This document shows, in pieces, positions 42,066-50,334 of a stretch of 64,000 nucleotides of DNA. The position numbers and the translations under genes are program-made. The stretch comes from CALDTK01 sp045110575. GTDB taxonomy: Bacteria; Bacteroidota; Bacteroidia; Chitinophagales; Saprospiraceae. The number at the start of each line of letters is the position of its first letter. Within the stretch, counting starts at the first letter, position 1. The stretch spans positions 10,427 through 74,426 of the forward strand of contig JBGCGF010000051.1 of NCBI GenBank assembly GCA_045110575.1, read 5' to 3'. The notes below the pieces were generated by a model that was not told where the DNA came from, did not search any database, and saw nothing but the letters and a program-made list of their open reading frames with translations.

Positions 42066-42611
42066 TTATTGCTTTGTAGTCACTTCGATTGCGCCTTCTT
42101 TAGCAACGTCTCCGTATTTCTCTGTCGCCACTGCAGCTTTCAAGACCATCATTGACTTGATCTTGTCTGTCTCGATGCCTTCCAGCACCTTCATCGTCGA
42201 AGGCTTGCCGTCAATAATTACGTACGCATTCAAGTCTGTACCGAAGGACATTTTCACTTCGTCGCTCATGGCATCTGAGACTTTCTCCGATGGAGCAACT
42301 GTTGTTACCGTTTCGGTGACCACAGGAGCTTGCGCTTTTGTAGAAATCACGATCGCTCCATGGGTACTGTATTTGCCAAAGCGCGCTTGCGCTTCCTCCC
42401 CACTCAAAATTTGGATGTCGCCAATATTCTGACTGTCCATCGCCGCGAGTTCAGCCTGTGATATTTCGCGCTCATCGAATAAAATTGCAGGGCTATCACC
42501 ATCTTCAGAAAGCACAACCGTTTGGGTTGGTGTTGTGCTCGTTGGAGGTGTTTGCGCCAATAGACTTGTGGCAGCTAGGATAAAGAGAAGGAGGGAGTAA
42601 AGAAATTTCAT
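42066..42611 (-). CDS. Secreted protein with two TonB-plug-like segments
   Basis: About 181 residues from the ATG at 42611 (signal peptide to SLLAQ). Two similar segments occur: ISQAELAAMDSQNIGDIQILSGEEAQARFGKYSTHGAIVISTK, and IDGKPSTMKVLEGIETDKIKSMMVLKAAVATEKYGDVAKEGAIEVTTK. Each follows the pattern of a TonB-dependent receptor plug (I-x-x-I-x-V-L-K-x-x-x-A-x-x-x-Y-G-x-x-G-x-I-x-I-x-T-K). Standing alone without a barrel, it may interact with TonB-like parts of the neighbouring anti-sigma protein. That is inference. Confidence 0.7.
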   Translation of the reverse strand: MKFLYSLLLFILAATSLLAQTPPTSTTPTQTVVLSEDGDSPAILFDEREISQAELAAMDSQNIGDIQILSGEEAQARFGKYSTHGAIVISTKAQAPVVTETVTTVAPSEKVSDAMSDEVKMSFGTDLNAYVIIDGKPSTMKVLEGIETDKIKSMMVLKAAVATEKYGDVAKEGAIEVTTKQ

Positions 42612-42654
42612 GCTTTTAGGGTTAACGGCGTAAAGATAGCAACGAAGCGTCATG

Positions 42655-42662
42655 TACCTTTG
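42655..42662 (+). promoter_or_regulatory. Candidate -7 promoter box (TACCTTTG)
   Basis: Fits TAnnTTTG, 23 bp before the serine hydrolase ATG. Confidence 0.55.
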
Positions 42663-42685
42663 ATCAAGACCATAAAGCGAACCTT

Positions 42686-44257
42686 ATGACTTACTACTGC
42701 CGAACCTTTCTTCTCCTTACGGGGCTTTTCTTGTGCGTTAGCCTTTCGGCAAAACCCACGGCAAACTTGTCGATTATCGAGGTAGCAGTTCGAAATGGTC
42801 ATTTAACGATTCAGCTAGATAGCGTCCCAACGGCGGCTTCTATTGAGGTTTTGGCGAAAGCTGCTATGGACAGTTTTGAGGTCCCAGGATTTGCCATCGG
42901 AATTGTAAAGGATGGTAAAATAGTCCTCTCTAAAGGCTTTGGTGTACGGAAGATCGGCACAACGGAGGCTGTAGACGCAAACACATTATTTGCGATTGCA
43001 TCGAACAGTAAGGCCTTTGTCGGCACGATGGCAGCTATGCTTGATGATCAAGGTAAGATGTCTCTCAAAGACCCGGTAACACAGCACCTACCCTACCTCA
43101 AGTTTCCAAGTGAAGAAGTGACGAAGCTTGCGATTGTCGAAGACCTACTCACGCACCGTACGGGCCTAGGCACCTTCAAAGGAGATCATCTATGGTTTAA
43201 GCGGTCTATCAATCCGCGCGAAGTTTTGACGAAAGTCCGAGACTTAGAACTCGAGTATCCATTCCGTGCAGGCTATGGTTACAGCAACGTGATGTTTATT
43301 GCTGCAGGCGAAGTGATCGGTAGTGTAACAGGCAACCGTTGGTCAGATGCTGTAGAAGCACAGATCTTCAAGCCTCTCGGTATGAATCGCACCGTTTCGA
43401 TGGTACGCGACTTGAAAGACAATTTCTCATACGGTCACGTGACGCGTCAAGAGAACAATTCAATTCCTCCTGTTGCTTGGGATGCCCCTGGTGCTGCTGG
43501 CGGAATTTGGTCGAGTAGTGATGACATGCTGAAATGGATTAGCTGTAATTTGAACGAAGGCGTCTACAAAGGCGACACCATTTGGAGCAAGCGGGTTCAG
43601 CAGTTGACGATGCGTCCTAAAAGTATATTTGGAGGTACTCCGGATTTCACTTCCTACGGACTAGGTTGGTTCTTATCAAACAAGAGCGGTCACCTCGTAG
43701 CTGCCCACGGCGGAGGCTATGATGGGATGTATTCACGTGTCACGCTCGTGCCTGACCTCGGTCTAGGCATCGTTGTGCTGACCAACAGTATGACCGGTAT
43801 GCCAAGAGCTTTGAGCAATCAAATCATGAATCAATTCATGGGTGAAGGTTCGGAAGCGTGGCTAGATGAAGCACTCACAAACAGCCGAGCGGGACATGCG
43901 AACTGGTTTAAGCATCAGGATAGTGTAGCGTATCGCCTTTCGCTTGCGCAAAACAAGCCAGATGTAAATCCGCTAACGGCTGGTCGTTACGAAGATGCTA
44001 CGTTCGGCAAGTTTGTCGTTAAAGCTGGAGCGAATGGAACCTTTGAACTCAGCTTCCCGCAAGCGCCTCAGCTAGCAGCACTATTACAACCTGTCGGAGG
44101 AGATCACTATCGATTGACATGGAGAGAGCGTCATGCGTGGGTTGACCAAGCAATGGCGTATACAAAGCTCATTGACGGAAAAGTCAACTTGCAGTTTTAC
44201 ATCCCCAACGAGGACATTTTCTACGATAGCGTTTCTGCCGTACGCATTCCGCAGTAG
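42686..44257 (+). CDS. Serine hydrolase of the class C beta-lactamase/PBP fold
   Basis: 523 residues. After the signal peptide, the catalytic SxxK is SNSK (Ser106, Lys109 by count), the second motif GYGYSN (Tyr-x-Asn) lies near residue 195, and HGGGYDG stands in for the third (KTG-like) motif. The last 120 residues are a DUF3471-like beta domain. Relatives include EstB-type esterases, D-aminopeptidases and penicillin-binding proteins, so the substrate is open. Three dispersed motifs lie in its first 550 bp. Confidence 0.9.
   Translation: MTYYCRTFLLLTGLFLCVSLSAKPTANLSIIEVAVRNGHLTIQLDSVPTAASIEVLAKAAMDSFEVPGFAIGIVKDGKIVLSKGFGVRKIGTTEAVDANTLFAIASNSKAFVGTMAAMLDDQGKMSLKDPVTQHLPYLKFPSEEVTKLAIVEDLLTHRTGLGTFKGDHLWFKRSINPREVLTKVRDLELEYPFRAGYGYSNVMFIAAGEVIGSVTGNRWSDAVEAQIFKPLGMNRTVSMVRDLKDNFSYGHVTRQENNSIPPVAWDAPGAAGGIWSSSDDMLKWISCNLNEGVYKGDTIWSKRVQQLTMRPKSIFGGTPDFTSYGLGWFLSNKSGHLVAAHGGGYDGMYSRVTLVPDLGLGIVVLTNSMTGMPRALSNQIMNQFMGEGSEAWLDEALTNSRAGHANWFKHQDSVAYRLSLAQNKPDVNPLTAGRYEDATFGKFVVKAGANGTFELSFPQAPQLAALLQPVGGDHYRLTWRERHAWVDQAMAYTKLIDGKVNLQFYIPNEDIFYDSVSAVRIPQ
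42742..42755 (-). repeat. Dispersed GNAA-hairpin motif, site 12
   Basis: GTTTTGCCGAAAGG on the minus strand, antisense; sense codons L-S-A-K-P at the signal peptide end. Confidence 0.7.
42848..42861 (+). repeat. Dispersed GNAA-hairpin motif, site 13
   Basis: GTTTTGGCGAAAGC, sense, codons V-L-A-K-A, 106 bp after the opposite-strand copy. Confidence 0.7.
43223..43236 (+). repeat. Dispersed GNAA-hairpin motif, site 14 (A/T pair)
   Basis: GTTTTGACGAAAGT then C; sense, codons V-L-T-K-V. The variable pair is A-T and the stem is GAC/GTC. Confidence 0.6.
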
Positions 44258-44378
44258 GATATCCTCGTATCCATTTTTCCGAAATCTGTGCATTCAATTT
44301 GTGTGACGCGAATAGGCGTTTTTGGCACCAGTTGGCAACCTGTTTGCCTATTGAGATACCATACACAAATTGAACACA

Positions 44379-44903
44379 ATGATTTCACGTCTCTTCCTAT
44401 TCTGCGCACTTCTTGGTAGCGTAGCCCTTACTTCTTGCGATACTGAAGGTCTCGCCATCAACAAAGATTACTCTGGAGCCACTATTGAGCTCGCAGTGCC
44501 TGCCTCTGCCGATGCGGGTGCCGTTGCCATCACGAAAGAAGGTGTAGAAACCAAACTTCGTGAGAGTCTCGAAGACTTCGATATCAGCGAGGATCGCCTC
44601 CAAGCGGTTGGTGTAAAAGACGTTGTTGCTCGAATCAATGATCCTAGCGGAGAATTCTCATTTGCAAACCTGACTAACGTAACGCTCATGTTCCACTCAG
44701 ATGAGCTTGGCGACATCGAGATTGCAAGTATGCCAAACGCCGACGGAACAGAAGCAACATTCGTTGTTGCTGATTCAGAGCTTAAGGAGTTCTTGCTCAG
44801 TGATAAGTTTGATGCTGTCCTTACGGGAGAATCTGACCGTGGCGTTCCTGAAGGCGTAATTGCTGAAGTTGACGTTACTTATGAGATTACAGCAGGACTG
44901 TAG
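44379..44903 (+). CDS. Lipoprotein of unknown function
   Basis: About 174 residues from ATG 44379 (a TTG three codons upstream is also in frame). The leader ends in LTSC. The mature part is Asp/Glu-rich and probably strand-rich (ATIELAVPASA, NLTNVTLMFHSDELGDIEIASMP, EVDVTYEITAGL), without a family I recognise. It is a single-gene unit with its own terminator at 44909. Confidence 0.6.
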   Translation: MISRLFLFCALLGSVALTSCDTEGLAINKDYSGATIELAVPASADAGAVAITKEGVETKLRESLEDFDISEDRLQAVGVKDVVARINDPSGEFSFANLTNVTLMFHSDELGDIEIASMPNADGTEATFVVADSELKEFLLSDKFDAVLTGESDRGVPEGVIAEVDVTYEITAGL

Positions 44904-44908
44904 ATTTT

Positions 44909-44933
44909 AAAGCCTGACCTACGGTCAGGCTTT
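44909..44933 (+). terminator. Rho-independent terminator
   Basis: Perfect AAAGCCTGACC-tac-GGTCAGGCTTT, 6 bp after the lipoprotein stop. Confidence 0.8.
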
Positions 44934-45028
44934 AAATTGAATTTTGAATTTTGAATAGCAGGATGTTGTGCCTTTGCAGTTGAGATAACTCACAAGCAAA
45001 ATAGACACGTACATCCTTGAACATCTAG

Positions 45029-45060
45029 AAAGGCACTCCAAGCAATTGGGGTGCCTTTTT
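45029..45060. terminator. Terminator hairpin, probably for the minus-strand operon
   Basis: AAAGGCACTCC-aagcaatt-GGGGTGCCTTTTT; usable in both directions. The stem sequence is almost identical to the terminator at 52336. Confidence 0.7.
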
Positions 45061-45205
45061 ACGTAGTTGAAGTTGCCGCTTTGGAGCGTTCCTAATTCGA
45101 TAGACAGCACCATTTCAAAAGTGATACGTTGTATGCCACTAACAAGAATGGCCCTCCAATTGCTTGAAGAGCCACCTTACTTATCTGAAATGGGGGGTTG
45201 TCAGA

Positions 45206-46114
45206 CTAGTCTACGCTCTTAGAAATCCTGTTTGCGCTTTCGATATCGCTTTCGAGGGCTTTTATACCTTTTTCAGCGGCGTCTATTTTCGCCTTTTTGG
45301 TCGTGTAAGCGGCATCATTGATGCGGCCGGCCTTCTTATCTTCTTCGAGCTTGGCTTTAGCTGTTGCTACCTTTTCGTGTGCTGCTGCAGCCTTGCCACT
45401 ACTCTTTGTGATGGTCTTGGCTAGCTCAGCTTTACGGGCAGTCTTTTGAAGCTTAGCCTCTTTTGCTCTTTCGACGCCAAAAGCTTTCTTCGAAAGGTCC
45501 CCCTTATTTTTTCCGTACGCATTGCCTTTAGCTTTCGCGCCTTTTTCCATCCCCATGTCAGATTCATCTGCACGAACAGCTTTAGGGAGTTTGTTGTCTT
45601 TAATCGGCATCTTCTTCGCTGCCTTTTCTAGCTTGTCTTTGCCTTTTGCAGCTTGTTCCGTTGAAGGCTTTTGTTGATCGTTATTACGGACCTTATCCTT
45701 AACGACCTTCACTCGATCCTTGGCTTTTTCGACAACCTTAGAAGACGTTGATTTCGCACGCTTGTCAACTTTCTCGCGGGCTCCAGTAGCAGCATCACCT
45801 TTTTTGGTTTGGGCTTTACCTTTCGCTTGCTCTTCAACTTTTCCTTTTTGCCCATTGGTAGGATCACCAACAATGACACGTCCGTTCGTTGATTTGTCTT
45901 GGCGGCGGCTCTTGCCGTCTACAGCATCCTTTGCGCCTTTAACGACTTTTTCACCTGCAGCTTTGCCTTTCTCAGCGGCTTGGTTGGTGTTCTTAAAATT
46001 GACTTTTTCAAGCTTCTGTTTTGCCGTGCTTGGAGCTGGGCTTTGCCCAAAAACAGGCGCTTGAAATAGAAGCGTTACCGCTGCAAAAAGAAATAGAGTG
46101 AGGGTATGTTTCAT
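45206..46114 (-). CDS. Secreted Lys/Ala-rich coiled-coil protein
   Basis: 302 residues with a signal peptide (to PVFGQ). The mature protein is dominated by Lys, Ala, Asp and Glu in KGK/AKA-like segments resembling histone H1 or late-embryogenesis low-complexity sequence. The last 90 residues (KAAAAHEKVATAKAKLEEDKKAGR to IKALESDIESAN) should form a coiled coil. A nucleic-acid- or polymer-binding envelope role is conceivable because of the high charge. It forms an operon with the 67-residue lipoprotein gene 4 bp upstream. Confidence 0.6.
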   Translation of the reverse strand: MKHTLTLFLFAAVTLLFQAPVFGQSPAPSTAKQKLEKVNFKNTNQAAEKGKAAGEKVVKGAKDAVDGKSRRQDKSTNGRVIVGDPTNGQKGKVEEQAKGKAQTKKGDAATGAREKVDKRAKSTSSKVVEKAKDRVKVVKDKVRNNDQQKPSTEQAAKGKDKLEKAAKKMPIKDNKLPKAVRADESDMGMEKGAKAKGNAYGKNKGDLSKKAFGVERAKEAKLQKTARKAELAKTITKSSGKAAAAHEKVATAKAKLEEDKKAGRINDAAYTTKKAKIDAAEKGIKALESDIESANRISKSVD

Positions 46115-46118
46115 GGGA

Positions 46119-46322
46119 TTAGTCTAGCTCTTGAAGTAATGCGTCGAGCTGATCGGACGACGCTTGGATTTCGCTATTGATACTGTCGAGTGCTATTACA
46201 GCAGCTTCGGTTTGCTCAATTTCTTGAATGTATTCTGCAGAGACTTCTGCGGCCTCTTCAGAATTAGTACCACAGGCAATAGTGAGGCTCATCAGCCCAA
46301 AGGCTAAAAGGAGGTTTTTCAT
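46119..46322 (-). CDS. Small helical lipoprotein
   Basis: 67 residues: leader MKNLLLAFGLMSLTIAC (lipidated Cys17), then an acidic helix with heptad spacing (IQEIEQTEAAVIALDSINSEIQASSDQLDALLQEL). This short lipidated coiled coil resembles Lpp-like proteins in layout only. Its gene lies 4 bp before the basic coiled-coil protein; one is acidic and the other basic, so they may bind each other. Confidence 0.6.
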   Translation of the reverse strand: MKNLLLAFGLMSLTIACGTNSEEAAEVSAEYIQEIEQTEAAVIALDSINSEIQASSDQLDALLQELD

Positions 46323-46763
46323 TAGTTCTATTTTGGCGAACGATGTCTAGTTGCTGACTGTCAAGCGTCAACACTTACAACAAGGTACACTTATGACGTA
46401 ACGAGAAGATCTGGTCACATTTTGGAGATCGCGGGCGGGAAAATCCGTAGGGCCGTTAAGCTCGAGTTCTTTCAAACGTGAGCGACAATGAGGTCGCAGG
46501 CTATTGTGACGCTGGGTCGTTCAACGTAACTCGAATCAAATGTGTGCGGCAACTTTAGGTCGGAGGCTGTTGTGACGTGGGGTCGTTAAACGTGACTCGA
46601 ATCAAATGTGCGGCAACTTTAGGTCGGAGACTGTTGTGACGTGGGGTCGTTAAACGTGACTAAATCAAGTGTGCGGCAACTTTAGGCCGTACTTTCTCAT
46701 ACTTTTCTAAGTGTTCGACCCCACGTCTATGTTGTTCGACTGCGTTGCAGTCGGGATCTATGG
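46323..46763. other. 441-bp intergenic stretch with 65-bp tandem repeats
   Basis: Lies between two minus-strand genes. A unit of 64-66 bp (tcgttMaacgtRactcgaat..., cggcaactttaggtcgg..., ctgttgtgacgtggg) is repeated about three times between 46455 and 46690, with a more diverged first copy. Beyond it, CGACCCCACGTC is the complement of GACGTGGGGTCG in the units, and CGACTGC-gtt-GCAGTCG forms a small hairpin near 46738. It is not coding on either strand. Confidence 0.75.
46455..46690. repeat. Tandem 65-bp repeat, about 3.5 units
   Basis: Units begin at 46517, 46583 and 46647 (66 and 64 bp apart), with a diverged half-related unit before them. Each carries the shared segments cggcaactttaggtcgga and gttgtgacgtgggg. 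Confidence 0.85.
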
Positions 46764-49349
46764 CTACTGGACAAGAACCCTAGTACTGGACAGTCCACCT
46801 TGGGATTGTACACGCACCACGAACCATCCCGTTTGAAGAGAAGTCAACTGCCACGTATTAGCGTCAGTCTTGTTGAGTTCAACTTGTTTTCCCGAAAGGG
46901 TGAAGACTTCAACACGCTGAACTGCTTGTCCTGCTGTGCGAATATGGAAAATACGATCACTCCCAAGAAGGGTTGGGTAGACCTCTGTGGCATCAATAGC
47001 TGACACCTGGGCAGTCGAAGACACAAGGCTTATCGTGTAGACATAGATCTCGGTACAGTCATCGATATTGAGACTGGTCGTGATTTGCTGTCCGTTCAAA
47101 ATGACTGTTTTTCCAAACAAGACATCACCCAGCAGGAGCATTGTATCGAGCCGAAAAGTGTCGGGATTCGTTATTGATAGCTCTCGTATTTGAATACAAC
47201 CTCCTGCATCCGTGCTATCGGTAACGTAGGTACCTGGGAAAGCTGTCGTTCCTTCAAGGTAGCACTCGGAGATTTGCTCGATACTCGACTTACCTACCTG
47301 TAGATATGAAATGCGATCGCATCCAGTAGAATTTGTGCTCGTGTCAACGTAAAGGCCGGGCTGGTCGATCGTTAGTCCATTCCAAGCAATGGTTTGACCT
47401 TGGGCTAAACATGCTTGCTCTTGTTGAGTCTCTGGAGCGAGGCACTGATCAGTCTTATAGACGCCGTGGCGGCCAGAGATGTAGGTTGTTCCGTTAAGGT
47501 ATTGGACGTTGCTGTAACCGTTGACTGTCTGGGTGAAGCTTTGCCATTGGCCATTGTTGCACAAGTCTTCAGTAGACCTTGAAATGTAAGTAGGAATCCC
47601 TACTCTCGCACTTGCAAGTCGCTGTCCGTTCCAACCAGTACTATAGAGAGACGCGAACGGCCCACCGGAGCTCACTCCATTAGCTATAGATGAGAGCAAC
47701 GATTCCCCGCGACATTCAAGTGGCCCCAAAAGAGCATAATTACCTATCAACTCTAAGGTCTGAATGTCGACTACTAGTGCTGAAAACCCGCGCATCCTTG
47801 GGCCGAAATAATACTCGTCAAATTGTATGAGATATACTCCACCAGAAACAAATACATCAGTGTAAAAGCCAATATTGATCAAGATGGTTCTGCCCCCTCT
47901 TTTTACAAAAGCAGCCCCATTTTCAATGAACAGCGTATCTGCTCCACGGATTGTCAAGGCAGGCGATCCTAAACGCCCAGTAAGGGGAACCACCACTCCA
48001 CTTCCTAAGCGATAATTAATTCCGTCGATTCTAACAATACGCGCATCGTCTCCACCATCTAAAATCTCAGTCGCACCTGCTAGAGCATTGACAACGATGT
48101 CTATTGAGCCATCAGGATTTTTGACTAAAAGTTGCTGCCGATCATTAAGTTGACGAACTAGGTAAACCAAAGGCCCAACGGTATCGACAGACACGTATCG
48201 CGTCTCAACATCTAAGTCAATTGGGATTGAAGACGTAATCGTTCCTGAGTATTCTTCGAACCCTGTCGCTGAGCGAATAAGTATCGACCCTGCAAGAGTA
48301 GGCGTCCAACCCGAGAATCCCTGAGGTAAAAGAGCCGCTTCGTTTGCGACGGTATTGTTACTGATGATCACCACGCGATCATCCACCATTCCGATCACGT
48401 ATGCAAGGTTCTTAGAATAGTAGTGAAGCTGAAAACCAACAGGCAACAACGTGGTCGATATCAGACTAGCTACTGATGTAGCTGATCTTAGCTCTAGCCT
48501 GTCCGAATATTGAAATAAGAACTGGTCGTGATTAATTGTAAGAACACTTTCAAATCCAAGAGGATCTATTGAAGAAGTAGACCATTGCCCACTTGCTACT
48601 GAATAGGTCGCAACAGCTAGTCCACTTGGCAAACCGCTTGCGTCTCTGTTAGAAACGACCAACGAGTAGTCCGAAAAAGATAGGTCTAGCGCTTCTTCGC
48701 TTGCTTCTATCATCCAGTCTTGATTCAATAGGTCTAGCGGTGCTATACTAGGTGGCGTAGGAATCGAAGTCGTACTTATGCTAGGCTGGGCGCTAAATTC
48801 AAAATCTCCACTCGTAGCGTTTAGACCTAATCGATAGAAGTAAGGAGCGGAAAGCACACTAGGAGACATCTCCAAGCCATTACCTAAACCTTCGTCAATA
48901 GCTAAGCCATGGGTACTAGAGATCCCAATTGCCGCATATACAGTCTGTGTAAAAATCCGTTCGTTTCCTTTTCGGATGACCTCAAACGGTAATCGCTCAC
49001 AAACTGAATTTCTCCTAATCTCATCGGTTCGCACCGTTCCATCACAAGCAAATTCATAGTCATACAGCACTCCACTTTGGGTAGAATAAACAGAGAGATT
49101 AACGGTCCCAGCTGTCGTATTGAAACGATACGATGGGTTAGATATGCCAGGCACATCTAGCACAGCCTCCCATGTCTGGCCGAGATCAGCGGTACGGTAT
49201 ACCCGATTAGCAATGCGTGCAAAGCCGTTCCCACAGTTGTCAATCGCTAGTGCATGAGGCGTGGCGGGCTGCGTAGCGATGAGGTCCCACTGCGCATTTG
49301 CAGAAAGCGTGATGAAGAGGGATAGGAGGAGTAAGAAGGAGAATTTCAC
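46764..49349 (-). CDS. Large secreted protein with T9SS sorting domain
   Basis: 861 residues with signal peptide (to SANAQ). The N-terminal part, with ALAIDNCGNGFARIANRVYRTADLGQTWEAVLDV, looks like the start of a sialidase/BNR-type beta-propeller, but later blades are poorly conserved. The C-terminal 90 residues (VYPTLLGSDRIFHIRTAG, VEVFTLSGKQVELNK, LTSLQTGWFVVRVQSQ) form a T9SS type A sorting domain. Between them, Cys-containing repeats (EQACLAQGQTIAWNGLTID, ECYLEGTTAFPG) resemble those before T9SS tails. Likely surface-exposed; function unknown. Confidence 0.75.
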   Translation of the reverse strand: MKFSFLLLLSLFITLSANAQWDLIATQPATPHALAIDNCGNGFARIANRVYRTADLGQTWEAVLDVPGISNPSYRFNTTAGTVNLSVYSTQSGVLYDYEFACDGTVRTDEIRRNSVCERLPFEVIRKGNERIFTQTVYAAIGISSTHGLAIDEGLGNGLEMSPSVLSAPYFYRLGLNATSGDFEFSAQPSISTTSIPTPPSIAPLDLLNQDWMIEASEEALDLSFSDYSLVVSNRDASGLPSGLAVATYSVASGQWSTSSIDPLGFESVLTINHDQFLFQYSDRLELRSATSVASLISTTLLPVGFQLHYYSKNLAYVIGMVDDRVVIISNNTVANEAALLPQGFSGWTPTLAGSILIRSATGFEEYSGTITSSIPIDLDVETRYVSVDTVGPLVYLVRQLNDRQQLLVKNPDGSIDIVVNALAGATEILDGGDDARIVRIDGINYRLGSGVVVPLTGRLGSPALTIRGADTLFIENGAAFVKRGGRTILINIGFYTDVFVSGGVYLIQFDEYYFGPRMRGFSALVVDIQTLELIGNYALLGPLECRGESLLSSIANGVSSGGPFASLYSTGWNGQRLASARVGIPTYISRSTEDLCNNGQWQSFTQTVNGYSNVQYLNGTTYISGRHGVYKTDQCLAPETQQEQACLAQGQTIAWNGLTIDQPGLYVDTSTNSTGCDRISYLQVGKSSIEQISECYLEGTTAFPGTYVTDSTDAGGCIQIRELSITNPDTFRLDTMLLLGDVLFGKTVILNGQQITTSLNIDDCTEIYVYTISLVSSTAQVSAIDATEVYPTLLGSDRIFHIRTAGQAVQRVEVFTLSGKQVELNKTDANTWQLTSLQTGWFVVRVQSQGGLSSTRVLVQ
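46886..46899 (+). repeat. Dispersed GNAA-hairpin motif, site 15 (variant)
   Basis: GTTTTCCCGAAAGG then G; antisense, sense codons L-S-G-K-Q. Stem CCC/GGG retained. Confidence 0.5.
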
Positions 49350-49608
49350 GGGGCGTTGGATTAAAATATTACCTAATAAGAACGAGATAAATATAGGGGT
49401 TTTAGAACTGCAGGTACCAAAAGCATACGCACATAGTCAGTTCACCAAATACCACAGATCCATTACACCCGCACATAACTGCTACTATACTCAGCAGCTA
49501 CGTCAACAAACTCGTTCTTTCACACGTACGCATACCGTACTCATCCCTATAAACACTGGACGACACGCACTACGCGCCTAGCTTGCCGACTCAATAATTC
49601 GAAAAGCT

Positions 49609-50322
49609 ATGCCTCTCCTTCGCACCTACTTTATCGCCCTTTGTTTTGGCGTAAGCCTACTCGGAATGACAAACCTTTGTCACGCCCAAGACGGAGCACA
49701 ACGCTATCAATTTAAAGCCGGACAAGTACTCGACATCATCCTATTGAGCAATCAACCTGCGCCAGACTCTACACTGAAAGTCTACTTCCAACAAGCATTT
49801 CCAATCGCCCAGCGACTAGGATATTCACCCATGCCTGGAGTTGGAATATCAAGACCAGCACTCCTTGGCAACTACCAACCCGAGTCGTTGATCTTTGGAA
49901 GCTGGACCAGTTTACCTGCGCGCCTCCAAGCACTCGACAGCCTCGAAGCAGGCGTCCCACGCTTTCACGAAATGCGCCGCGAAATTTGGAGCACCTTCAA
50001 CATGACCTACTGGGAACTTACCGAACCGCTCGACTTCACGATTGAAAAAAGCAAGTACAATGTCGTAAGCGCCTACTGGTCTGACGATGCAAAGCAACTA
50101 CTTGCGTTTACCGAACAGCATCAAGCTATTCAACAAGCATCGGGCGCGCAGCAAGTGCTTCAGCTCGTTGATGGATCGTCACCGTTCATGTACCGCTACG
50201 CCCCCGATTTGCTTATCATCACCGCTTGGCCAGATGAAGCTAGCTACCAACGCGCCCAAGCGAAGCTCCTTCGGCTCAACCCTGACGTGATCGATCAGGT
50301 ACACGAATTTGCGATCCGCTAA
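49609..50322 (+). CDS. Secreted two-lobed protein of unknown function
   Basis: 237 residues with a signal peptide (to CHAQ). Two halves (YQFKAGQVLDIILLSN to FGSWTSLPARLQALDSL, and SAYWSDDAKQLLAFTEQHQ to DLLIITAWPDEASYQRAQAKLL) each suggest a beta-alpha-beta unit like the dimeric alpha/beta barrel fold, with phrases such as FGSWTS and ITAWPDEASYQRA. This is fold inference only. It lies 12 bp before a membrane-bound AraC regulator and so belongs to a three-gene operon ending with DUF2911. Confidence 0.6.
   Translation: MPLLRTYFIALCFGVSLLGMTNLCHAQDGAQRYQFKAGQVLDIILLSNQPAPDSTLKVYFQQAFPIAQRLGYSPMPGVGISRPALLGNYQPESLIFGSWTSLPARLQALDSLEAGVPRFHEMRREIWSTFNMTYWELTEPLDFTIEKSKYNVVSAYWSDDAKQLLAFTEQHQAIQQASGAQQVLQLVDGSSPFMYRYAPDLLIITAWPDEASYQRAQAKLLRLNPDVIDQVHEFAIR
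49643..49656 (+). repeat. Dispersed GNAA-hairpin motif, site 16
   Basis: GTTTTGGCGTAAGC, GTAA loop, sense, codons C-F-G-V-S in a signal peptide. Confidence 0.65.
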
Positions 50323-50334
50323 GCCCATTTCATT

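Larger units (their letters stand above)
44904..45205. other. 302-bp intergenic stretch between convergent units
   Basis: Contains the terminator at 44909, a 7-bp array (gaatttt x2-3, 44938-44957), a second terminator at 45029 and a 10-bp inverted repeat (CAAGCAATTG at 45039 with CAATTGCTTG near 45154). GTGCCTTT at 44968 could pair with the left arm of the second terminator. No coding region is visible. Confidence 0.5.

Noticed and set aside
44936..45060. Small RNA ending at the 45029 terminator
   Set aside because: GTGCCTTT at 44968 could pair with the terminator arm, but there is no promoter box, and the hairpin is better explained as the terminator of the minus-strand operon.
46455..46690. 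Possible CRISPR array
   Set aside because: The units are near-identical along their whole 64-66 bp with no unique spacers, and there are no cas genes.
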